From NCBI GenBank assembly GCA_009691815.1, contig SIAL01000048.1, positions 1 to 13,046 on the forward strand: a stretch of 13,046 nucleotides of DNA, given 5' to 3'. Position numbers and translations under genes: made by a program. The DNA is from Gemmataceae bacterium (GTDB lineage: Bacteria; Planctomycetota; Planctomycetia; Gemmatales; Gemmataceae). Below the pieces are notes generated by a model. It was not told the origin of the DNA, made no database searches, and saw only the letters and a list, made by a program, of their open reading frames with translations. Shown here piece after piece: positions 7,372 through 12,865 of the stretch; position 1 is the stretch's first letter; each line of letters begins with the position of its first letter.

Positions 7372-8115
7372 ATGGCCAAGTTTGCCGTCATTCTCCCCGC
7401 CGCGGGTCAATCGAGCCGTTTTGGCGAAGGCGTAAAAAAACCATTTATCGCCCTTGATGGCCGCCCCGTGTGGCAACGAACGGCGGAGCGCTTTGCCAAC
7501 CGGGACGATGTTGCCCAGGTTTTTTTGGTGATTTCCCCCGAGGATCGGGAAATGGTGGAAGAACGCCATCATGCCAACCTCCTGTTTTTAGGGGTCAAAC
7601 TAGTAGAGGGTGGTTCGGAACGATTCGAGTCGGTTGCCAATGCTTTGGAGCTGGTGGAAGACGATGTCGCTTTTGTGGCGGTGCACGATGCGGTACGGCC
7701 CTGCGTCAAATCGACTGACATTGATCGGGTCTTTGCCATGGCAGAAAAATTTGGTGCCGCCCTTTTAGGTGTCCCCGTTTTGGATACCCTCAAAATGCTG
7801 GATGCGGACAATAAAGTAATCGAAACAGTGCCCCGCCGAGGGCTTTGGCAGGCGCAGACGCCTCAGGTGGCCCGGCGAGATTGGTTGGTGAAGGCTTACG
7901 CCAATCGGTTCACCCTAACCGAGGCAATCACCGACGATGCCCAACTCTTAGAAGCAGCCGGCTATCCCGTGGTGATGGTGGAGGGATCCCCCACCAATCT
8001 CAAGATCACCACCAAAGACGATCTAATTATCGCCGCAGCCATCTTGGAGGCGAAACTCGGCGAAAAAATGAAAAAACAATACCACCCTTTTGCGGACGAT
8101 GAAGGGCAATGGTAG
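7372..8115 (+). CDS. ispD: 2-C-methyl-D-erythritol 4-phosphate cytidylyltransferase
   Basis: IspD transfers CMP from CTP to 2-C-methyl-D-erythritol 4-phosphate, the third step of the non-mevalonate isoprenoid pathway, in the cytoplasm. The 247-residue product has the nucleotide-binding start I-L-P-A-A-G-Q-S-S-R-F with the following lysines K-K-P-F (22-25), the metal/substrate motif V-H-D-A-V-R-P (104-110), P-R-R-G-L-W-Q-A-Q-T-P-Q (154-165), T-D-D-A-Q-L-L-E (187-194) and the substrate-binding N-L-K-I-T-T-K-D-D-L with K211. Length is close to the bacterial norm (about 230), with an extra polar tail K-K-Q-Y-H-P-F-A-D-D-E-G-Q-W. The ATG at 7372 follows an AAGAGG-type ribosome-binding site. No ispF is fused or adjacent. 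The 3' end is imperfectly repeated just downstream (8148-8180), and a bidirectional terminator follows. Confidence 0.96.
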   Translation: MAKFAVILPAAGQSSRFGEGVKKPFIALDGRPVWQRTAERFANRDDVAQVFLVISPEDREMVEERHHANLLFLGVKLVEGGSERFESVANALELVEDDVAFVAVHDAVRPCVKSTDIDRVFAMAEKFGAALLGVPVLDTLKMLDADNKVIETVPRRGLWQAQTPQVARRDWLVKAYANRFTLTEAITDDAQLLEAAGYPVVMVEGSPTNLKITTKDDLIIAAAILEAKLGEKMKKQYHPFADDEGQW

Positions 8116-8180
8116 GGCCGGTGCCAAGGCGCCTCCCGCCCTAACTATTTGCGGACGAAGAAGAGAATGGTAGAGTCGGT
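8089..8180 (+). repeat. Imperfect direct duplication of the ispD 3' end
   Basis: The 34 bases at 8089-8122, which encode the end of IspD and its stop codon, recur at 8148-8180 with four substitutions and a one-base deletion (29 of 34 identical by hand alignment). Shared blocks include TTTGCGGACGA and AATGGTAG. The second copy lies in non-coding sequence, and the deletion moves its TAG out of the corresponding frame. This may be a decayed local duplication from replication slippage or recombination. Confidence 0.65.
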
Positions 8181-8211
8181 TTCAACAGGAAAAAAGAAAG
8201 CTCTGCCAACG

Positions 8212-8254
8212 AAAAAAGGAGAACCCGACAAGCGCCGAGTTCTCCTTGATTTTT
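8212..8254. terminator. Bidirectional intrinsic terminator between ispD and the lipoprotein gene
   Basis: AAGGAGAAC (8216-8224) pairs perfectly with GTTCTCCTT (8239-8247) over nine base pairs with a fourteen-base loop. On the plus strand the right arm is followed by a T-rich run ending in five T (8250-8254). On the minus strand the stem runs into six T (complement of 8212-8217). It therefore suits both ispD (stop at 8115) and the convergent lipoprotein gene (stop at 8275). A second small stem (8259-8264 with 8270-8275) abuts the lipoprotein stop codon. Confidence 0.8.
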
Positions 8255-8274
8255 GATCGGTTTCTTTGAGAAAC

Positions 8275-8454
8275 CTATCTTTCCACGGCAGAGGGGGAGC
8301 TTCCGCCGCCCGCCGCTTTTTTGCCCGAACCAGCACCAATGGGCGCCGGGGGAAGTTCTTTCTTTAGGTCGGTAACGGGCTTGGACTTGGTGTCTCCACC
8401 ACAACCCAAGGCACAAAGTACACCGAAGGCAAGAAATCGTCGCATCAAAACCAT
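8275..8454 (-). CDS. Small lipoprotein downstream of the DUF1559 gene
   Basis: A 59-residue predicted lipoprotein. After M-V-L-M-R-R-F-L-A-F-G-V the lipobox L-C-A-L-G-C places the lipidated cysteine at about residue 18, followed by G-G-D-T-K-S-K-P and a low-complexity Gly/Ala/Ser/Lys tail. The frame is open from an upstream ATG at 8487. I chose the ATG at 8454 because AGGAG lies eight bases before it and the signal peptide then begins properly. It lies 42 bases behind the DUF1559 gene on the same strand, an arrangement I recall as common in planctomycetes, and is followed by a strong terminator, so the two probably share a transcript. Function is unknown; anchoring to the cell envelope is inferred from the lipobox. 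Confidence 0.75.
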   Translation of the reverse strand: MVLMRRFLAFGVLCALGCGGDTKSKPVTDLKKELPPAPIGAGSGKKAAGGGSSPSAVER

Positions 8455-8496
8455 GGATACTACTCCTTTTTCGGACCAAATCACCAAAACGAATGC

Positions 8497-9540
8497 CTAG
8501 TTACTCAAAGTACTTGAAGGATAGGCTTCCCCGTCAATCATACCGGACATTGCTTGAAGGACAAACCAATCGCTTCCCGCGCTGGTAGGATTTCGGACGC
8601 CGGAGTTCCCTTGACGAAGGGTGCGGACGGATCCATCCCCAAAGCCAAATTGAACAAGGCCGGTATGGCGACTGGAGAAATAGTTCCAGCCACCGTTGGT
8701 TGCGCCCGCGCCACCCGCCGGGGCCAAGCCGAATTTGGTACCCAAGGAGCCAACACCGATCCAAGTAGGCATGAACTCTCTTTTTACGCCCAAAACCGCG
8801 GTTCCACCCAAAAGTTCGCCAAAAGCCAAGGTGTTGGAAGAACCATCAGAGATGATGGAGGTTTTGTTCCTGGAACGATTCGTGTAAATGCCCACATACT
8901 TTTGCAGGTTTACTCCGGGTCCATCAGAGGGGGAGGCCGTATGAACCTTGTCACCCAAGGCCCCGGCAACGCCAACATAGCTGGTTTTGCCAAGGTCAAG
9001 GTCAGGGCGGGCACCGAAATAACCCAAGGTAACGGCGTTGGTTCCGGGAACCATGGGATCAGGCATAGCACCCAAGGATGGGCCATTAACCGTCTGGGAA
9101 GCCTGAGTGATCTCATCGGTGGGGCAAATCAGCTTTTTGATTTTGGTGTAGGCAAGGGACCAGTCCGGGTTTACGGTCCACCATCCCACACCTCTTACAT
9201 CTACATTTTTGGAAAGGGAAAGACCCTTGTAAAGATTTTCTTCTTCAATGTAGGGAAGAAGGAAAACAATCAACCCAAAATGTTGGGCATCAAAAAAACC
9301 TGTTGATCCCAAGGCGGGGGAAGCACCCAATTGGCCCGGGGGCAGGACACCCGTGCTACTTTCGTAGTTGTGGGCGGCCAAGCCGAGCTGTTTGAGATTG
9401 TTGGAACAGGTCATCCTGTTGGCCGCTTCACGAACCTTTTGTACAGCGGGAAGCAGCAAACCGATAAGGACGGCGATGATGGCGATGACCACCAAGAGCT
9501 CGATAAGGGTAAACCCCTTACGATTGCGATTGTTAAACAT
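8497..9540 (-). CDS. DUF1559 protein with type IV pilin-like N-terminus
   Basis: A 347-residue DUF1559 (SBP_bac_10-like) family protein, a planctomycete hallmark. The N-terminus N-R-K-G-F-T-L-I-E-L-L-V-V-I-A is a prepilin peptidase site (cleavage after G9, methylatable Phe, E14 within the hydrophobic helix), followed by the family sequence L-L-P-A-V-Q-K-V-R-E-A-A-N-R and C-S-N-N-L-K-Q-L-G-L-A-A-H-N-Y. The C-terminal H-X9-DG signature is present: H292, then D302-G303 in G-F-G-D-G-S-V-R. The protein would be processed and exported like a pseudopilin. Its cellular role is not established, and these genes occur in many copies per genome. An excellent AGGAGG lies six bases before the ATG at 9540. 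A terminator-like hairpin sits just upstream of that ribosome-binding site. Confidence 0.95.
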   Translation of the reverse strand: MFNNRNRKGFTLIELLVVIAIIAVLIGLLLPAVQKVREAANRMTCSNNLKQLGLAAHNYESSTGVLPPGQLGASPALGSTGFFDAQHFGLIVFLLPYIEEENLYKGLSLSKNVDVRGVGWWTVNPDWSLAYTKIKKLICPTDEITQASQTVNGPSLGAMPDPMVPGTNAVTLGYFGARPDLDLGKTSYVGVAGALGDKVHTASPSDGPGVNLQKYVGIYTNRSRNKTSIISDGSSNTLAFGELLGGTAVLGVKREFMPTWIGVGSLGTKFGLAPAGGAGATNGGWNYFSSRHTGLVQFGFGDGSVRTLRQGNSGVRNPTSAGSDWFVLQAMSGMIDGEAYPSSTLSN

Positions 9541-9938
9541 GTAAACCTCCTAAAAACCCCTAGATGAAAGGGGGTTGCTATGAAAAATACAAGAGAGGCA
9601 CGCTCTTAATCCTAACACAAAACTAAGAATCCGAAAAGGTGAAAAGAAGATTTGGCGAAAATTCTTGCGAATCGCCACCCAAAAAGTGGAAAAGGTCTTT
9701 GATTAAATAGAAAAACTGCGTATTTGTTCGATCCCGAGCCTTTTTTCCAGCTGCAAAATAGGATGCTCCGTTCCCAATTTCGCAGGTGTCTCGGCATCCC
9801 CCTTTCAAAACAAAGGGAAGGCCTATCGGCAAGGCAATCCAGCATTCGCCTTGTTCACTCCTTTTTTTTTTCCATCCTTTCGTGCCCTTTTGCCCCGGTC
9901 TTAGGGTATACTGAAGGCAGTTTCTAGGAGTCTTTGCC
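9541..9938. other. Intergenic region between the divergent DUF1559 and YXWGXW genes
   Basis: No gene is convincing in these 398 bases. Besides the hairpin next to the DUF1559 start, there is a bulged hairpin at 9653-9677 (five pairs, three-A bulge, four pairs, TTGC loop). A pyrimidine-rich stretch with eleven T lies at 9861-9871. A -10-like TATACT at 9907-9912 lies about 27 bases before the YXWGXW start with no good -35 partner. AGGAG at 9926-9930 is the ribosome-binding site for the plus-strand gene. Confidence 0.5.
9555..9576 (-). promoter_or_regulatory. Hairpin plus T run just before the DUF1559 ribosome-binding site
   Basis: On the minus strand AACCCC (complement of 9571-9576) pairs with GGGGTT (complement of 9555-9560) around a ten-base loop. 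The right arm continues into five T before the AGGAGG. The stem ends about five bases from the ribosome-binding site, so it could act as an attenuator or influence translation of the DUF1559 gene. Confidence 0.35.
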
Positions 9939-11396
9939 ATGTTGTATTCGGTGCTACTTTTGTTCGGGATGGCTTTTCCCCAAGAGGACGGCGAAGTTTT
10001 GCAGCGCGGGGCCATCCACGAAGCCTTTGCTCAGCCGGTTTTGACCCGGGCAACGCCGGGACCATGGCTTGAACGCAAACCACCCAATGCCATCCGTGAA
10101 GTTCCTCCCGAGGAGAAACCAGAAGGGGAAAATGTCCGCTGGATTGGCGGCTATTGGAGAATGGACGAAGAGCGCGACGACTTTGTCTGGGTTAGCGGGT
10201 TTTGGAGGCAGATCCCCCCCGGCATGGATTGGATCTCGGGTAGTTTCAAAAAAGGGGAAGAGGGTTGGCGCTGGTATCCCGGGTTTTGGAAACAGATTGC
10301 CGTCCAACCCGATGAACCCGTCGAAGAAGCCCCACCCGCGATTCCCGAATTTGCCCCATCGGTCCCGGCCCCACAGCCCAACATGATATGGTCCCAAGGG
10401 TATTGGGTGTGGCGTGGTGGAGGCTATGGCTGGCGGCCCGGTTTTTGGATGGGGCATCGGCCCGGGTGGGTTTGGAATCCCACCTGTTGGACCTGCACCC
10501 CGGGGGGGTTTGTCCTCGTTCCTGGATATTGGGACTATGCCCTTGAATACCGTGGCTGTCTGTTTGGAACGGTTTATTATTCCCAACCGGTCTACCTTCG
10601 CCCCGGGTTTTATCACCGCCCTTTGTGGGTGATCCAAAGCAACCAACTTCCGGGCGGGCTGTTTGTCCGAACAGGCTATGGCAACTATTTTTATGGAGAC
10701 TATTTCCGCCCCGCCTATGCCAATCAAGGATTTCAATTTTGGACCACGCCGGGCCGTTTCTATGGGCCGGATCCCATTTTCTCCTACTACCGAATGGAGC
10801 GGCATGACCCTTGGGCACAATCGGTTCGCCAATATGGCCGGGATCGGATGGTGGGGAAACCGGTGATTGCCCCCACTTTTGTGGCCGTAGCACCGGTCCT
10901 TCGGATTCCCACAAAACCGGGTGCGCCCGTGGCAATCGTTCCCATGGGTGTGGGTCAAGGCGACAAATGGGTGACCCAATCGCCCAAAAAACCACCTAGT
11001 TTGGTGAGCACCTACAAGGTGCCCCCTAGGCCGGAGGGACCAAAACCAACCAACCTAAAACCCTCCCCCAATCCGATCACCCTCGATAAGCCGACCCGCC
11101 CCGTCCCATCGAACAAAGTCCCCACGAACAAACCAGAGGCCTCGGATGCCAACCCGGTGACCCCGAAACCAAAACCTGAAGCAAAACCCGTAGCCCCTAA
11201 GCCCGTAGCCCCTAAACCCGTAGCACCTAAACCCGTAGCACCCGAGGCGACACCTATGGCGACCCCTGTGGCACCAAAACCCAAACCCCCTGTGCTGGAT
11301 AAACCAGTGGCCAGGCCGGTGCTTGCCAACCCCCCGAAAAAAGATCCTCCCTCCGAAGGGAAGAGGCCCGATTCCAAGAAGCCTCGTGATGGGTGA
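9939..11396 (+). CDS. YXWGXW-type repeat protein with Pro/Lys-rich tail
   Basis: A 485-residue protein with a short hydrophobic N-terminus (M-L-Y-S-V-L-L-L-F-G-M-A-F), probably a signal peptide. Residues 68-198 carry eight Trp-centred repeats of the form W-x-x-G-[YF]-W: W68IGGYW, W84VSGFW, W98ISGSF, W112YPGFW, W151SQGYW, W165RPGFW, W179NPTCW and LVPGYW ending at 198. Most are 14-16 residues apart, as in YXWGXW proteins. A Tyr/Gly/Phe-rich zone (200-300) follows. The C-terminal 150 residues are rich in Pro, Lys and Ala, including tandem V-A-P-K-P units (417-436), and end in a basic tail. I expect an exported, cell-surface or wall-associated structural protein; no enzymatic motif is seen. AGGAG lies eight bases before the ATG. 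Its last eight bases overlap the start of nnrE, so the two are co-transcribed and perhaps translationally coupled. Confidence 0.8.
   Translation: MLYSVLLLFGMAFPQEDGEVLQRGAIHEAFAQPVLTRATPGPWLERKPPNAIREVPPEEKPEGENVRWIGGYWRMDEERDDFVWVSGFWRQIPPGMDWISGSFKKGEEGWRWYPGFWKQIAVQPDEPVEEAPPAIPEFAPSVPAPQPNMIWSQGYWVWRGGGYGWRPGFWMGHRPGWVWNPTCWTCTPGGFVLVPGYWDYALEYRGCLFGTVYYSQPVYLRPGFYHRPLWVIQSNQLPGGLFVRTGYGNYFYGDYFRPAYANQGFQFWTTPGRFYGPDPIFSYYRMERHDPWAQSVRQYGRDRMVGKPVIAPTFVAVAPVLRIPTKPGAPVAIVPMGVGQGDKWVTQSPKKPPSLVSTYKVPPRPEGPKPTNLKPSPNPITLDKPTRPVPSNKVPTNKPEASDANPVTPKPKPEAKPVAPKPVAPKPVAPKPVAPEATPMATPVAPKPKPPVLDKPVARPVLANPPKKDPPSEGKRPDSKKPRDG
11187..11246 (+). repeat. Four tandem 15-bp units encoding P-V-A-P-K
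   Basis: Four consecutive units based on CCCGTAGCCCCTAAG begin at 11187, 11202, 11217 and 11232. Units differ by one to four bases and the last is degenerate (ending in Glu). The period is a multiple of three, so copy-number change keeps the frame of the Pro/Lys tail. This is a likely length-variable coding minisatellite. Confidence 0.8.
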
Positions 11397-12081
11397 CGCG
11401 AGACCCTTGGTTCTTGGCCGGGATCAAGTTCGGGCGGTGGATGGGTGGGCAACCAAGAGCTTGGGGATACCGGGGATCTTGTTAATGGAAAATGCCGGCC
11501 GGGGGGTGGCCGAAGTGCTGGTGGCTTTGGAATCCCGACCCCCGAACAAGTCTGTGCTGGTGGTTTGCGGCCCGGGGAACAACGGGGGAGATGGGTTTGT
11601 CCTCGCCCGGCACCTTTCGGGTCATGGCTGGCCGGTGCGAGTTCTTTTGGCCGAGGGTGCCAAGCCTTATGGCGGCGACGCGGGCTTTCACCTAGAGATC
11701 CTCCACAAATGCCAGGTTGCCGTCCTGTCCATGGTAGGCGCTCACCTTGACAAGGAGATTGCCGAGGCCTCGTGGATCGTGGATGCCCTGTTTGGCACAG
11801 GGCTCACCCGGAAAATCGAAGGGGCCTTGGCCAAACTGGTCACCAAGATCAATCACTCGGGAAACCCGGTCCTTGCGGTCGATCTGCCCAGCGGGTTGGA
11901 TGGGGACACCGGTTTGCCCCTTGGCCCCACAATCCGGGCGTTAAATACGGTTACCATGGTGTCAAAGCGGCCAGGCTTTTCCCATCCCGATTCGGCAGAA
12001 TATACCGGCAAGGTTCATGTAACGGGGATCGGCCTGCCCGCTTGGCATTGGGGTCCTGCTGGTCCCGCCCTTTCCAAATGA
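11389..12081 (+). CDS. nnrE: NAD(P)H-hydrate epimerase (YjeF N-terminal domain)
   Basis: The enzyme interconverts R and S epimers of hydrated NADH/NADPH so that a dehydratase can repair them. The 230-residue product consists of the YjeF_N domain only: M-E-N-A-G-R-G (33-39), the dinucleotide-binding G-P-G-N-N-G-G-D-G-F (61-70) with A-R-H-L, D-A-L-F-G-T-G-L (132-139, with the conserved Asp), V-D-L-P-S-G-L-D-G-D-T-G (164-175) and T-V-T-M near 187. The C-terminal ADP/ATP-dependent dehydratase domain (NnrD) found fused in E. coli is absent and not nearby. The frame is open further upstream, but the ATG at 11389 gives the natural N-terminus; a GTG at 11386 is possible. The start overlaps the YXWGXW stop codon by eight bases, which suggests translational coupling to an unrelated envelope protein. 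The peroxiredoxin gene starts 60 bases downstream. Confidence 0.92.
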   Translation: MGDARPLVLGRDQVRAVDGWATKSLGIPGILLMENAGRGVAEVLVALESRPPNKSVLVVCGPGNNGGDGFVLARHLSGHGWPVRVLLAEGAKPYGGDAGFHLEILHKCQVAVLSMVGAHLDKEIAEASWIVDALFGTGLTRKIEGALAKLVTKINHSGNPVLAVDLPSGLDGDTGLPLGPTIRALNTVTMVSKRPGFSHPDSAEYTGKVHVTGIGLPAWHWGPAGPALSK

Positions 12082-12101
12082 CCCGCAATTGGGACAATAG
12101 C

Positions 12102-12124
12102 AAAAGAAGGAACAACCTTCTTTT
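12102..12124 (+). other. Perfect 9-bp hairpin between nnrE and the peroxiredoxin gene
   Basis: AAAAGAAGG (12102-12110) pairs with CCTTCTTTT (12116-12124) around a five-base loop. It lies 20 bases after the nnrE stop and ends ten bases before the AAGGAG of the next gene. The last four T belong to the stem, so it could be a weak terminator for nnrE or a 5'-leader structure for the peroxiredoxin. Confidence 0.5.
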
Positions 12125-12141
12125 ACCCAAAGGAGTTTTCA

Positions 12142-12684
12142 ATGCTTCGCTTTTTTCGCATGGATAGGGTGCTAGCCGGTTTTGGCCTAGCACTTTTGGG
12201 AGGGTTCACGATGTCCGCTGACTTGCCTGCCCCGGGATCACCCGCCCCGGATTTTGAATTGGTTGCGGTTACCAAGGGGGGCAAAAAAGAGACCATTCGT
12301 CTCGCCGATTACCGGGACAAAAAGAATGTGGTTCTCGCTTTTTATCCCAAAGCCATGACCCCTGGCTGAACGGTTGAATGCAATGCGCTGAGCAAGGTGA
12401 ACGAAAAGTTCGCCAAGCTGAACACGGTCGTGTTCGGCATCAGCACCGACAAAGCGGAGACCCAAAACAAGTTCATCGTCAAAGAAAGCCTGGAGATTCC
12501 GCTTCTTGCCGACCCGGACAAAAAGGTGGCGACCTTATTGGGAGCGATCAGCGCCCGGGGATTTGCCAATCGCTACACCTATGTCATCGACAAGCAGGGG
12601 AAAATCGCCAAGGTTTACACGAAAGTTAGCCCGGCAACCCATGCGGAAGAGGTGTTAGGATTTATTGAAAAGGAATTGAAATAG
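12142..12684 (+). CDS. Predicted selenocysteine peroxiredoxin (PrxQ/BCP type), in-frame TGA at codon 76
   Basis: A thiol/selenol peroxidase that reduces hydrogen peroxide or organic hydroperoxides. Read through TGA at 12367-12369, the frame gives one 180-residue protein. The N-terminus (1-26, core V-L-A-G-F-G-L-A-L-L-G-G, site M-S-A) is a signal peptide, so export is predicted. The domain runs P-G-S-P-A-P-D-F, V-V-L-A-F-Y-P-K-A-M-T-P-G-U76-T-V-E-C80, G-I-S-T-D, L-L-A-D-P and N-R144-Y-T-Y-V-I-D-K-Q-G-K-I. U76 falls exactly where the peroxidatic Cys of F-Y-P-K-x-x-T-P-G-C is required; C80 is the candidate resolving Cys, and R144 the conserved active-site Arg. Both halves are intact, with no frameshift, and a SECIS-like hairpin follows. 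TGA is a normal stop in neighbouring genes. AAGGAG six bases before the ATG and a strong terminator after the stop argue for a live gene. Alternatives are a nonsense mutation or a sequencing error (TGC to TGA is one base). No selA/selB/selC lies in the window. Confidence 0.82.
12391..12419 (+). promoter_or_regulatory. Candidate bacterial SECIS element
   Basis: Upper stem: 12396-12402 pairs with 12408-12414 (seven pairs, one G-U) around the loop GAAAA (12403-12407). A symmetrical AA/AA internal loop separates it from a lower three-pair stem (12391-12393 with 12417-12419). The apical loop begins 33 bases after the TGA and its first base is G. This fits the bacterial SECIS rules as I remember them (16-37 bases from UGA to the loop, 3-14 base loop, G in the first two loop positions). 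It would bind SelB to insert selenocysteine at codon 76. Confidence 0.7.
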
Positions 12685-12692
12685 TTCTGTTT

Positions 12693-12728
12693 GGGGGTCG
12701 GGTAGACGATTTTCCGATCCCCCTTTTT
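12693..12728 (+). terminator. Intrinsic terminator of the peroxiredoxin gene
   Basis: Positions 12693-12701 pair with 12714-12722 (nine pairs with one G-T wobble, twelve-base loop). After one further C the stem is followed by five T (12724-12728). It begins eight bases after the stop codon, a standard strong Rho-independent terminator. Its presence supports the second half of the split frame being part of an expressed gene. Confidence 0.85.
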
Positions 12729-12730
12729 GT

Positions 12731-12865
12731 CTTCTGGGCCCTTGTCTTCTGGGTGCCAAGCTTCTGGGTGCCAAGCTTCTGGGTGCCAAGCTTCTGGGTG
12801 CCAAGCTTCTGGGTGCCAAGCTTCTGGGTGCCAAGCTTCTGGGTGCCAAGCTTATGGGTACCAAG
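12731..12865. repeat. 15-bp tandem repeat (minisatellite), nine units
   Basis: Seven identical copies of CTTCTGGGTGCCAAG occupy 12746-12850. A degenerate unit lies on each side (12731-12745, and 12851-12865 with two substitutions). Unit ends are complementary (CTT and AAG), giving AAGCTT at each junction. There are no spacers, so it is not a CRISPR array. The array fills the gap between the peroxiredoxin terminator and the 3' end of a convergent gene, and its last unit contains that gene's stop codon. Confidence 0.95.

Noticed and set aside
8554..9306. Plus-strand open frame of 250 residues
   Set aside because: It is antisense to the DUF1559 gene with its pilin signal and H-X9-DG motif.
9907..9912. 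TATACT as the -10 box of the YXWGXW gene
   Set aside because: The hexamer is good, but no -35-like sequence lies at 16-18 bases, so it is mentioned only within the intergenic entry.
9954..10979. Minus-strand open frame of 341 residues
   Set aside because: It is antisense to the YXWGXW gene, whose regular Trp repeats, ribosome-binding site and signal peptide identify the real strand. The long shadow results from GC-rich codon bias.
11012..11452. Minus-strand frame with repeated G-A-T-G-L units
   Set aside because: It is the mirror of the 15-bp coding repeat in the YXWGXW tail, not an independent repeat protein.
12142..12369. Peroxiredoxin read as a truncated 75-residue gene plus a separate fragment starting at 12397 (pseudogene)
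   Set aside because: Both halves are undamaged and in one frame, the TGA replaces exactly the catalytic Cys, a SECIS-like hairpin follows, and a strong terminator ends the second half. A pseudogene remains possible but is less likely.
12731..12865. CRISPR array
   Set aside because: Units are 15 bp and directly abut with no spacers, and no cas gene is present.
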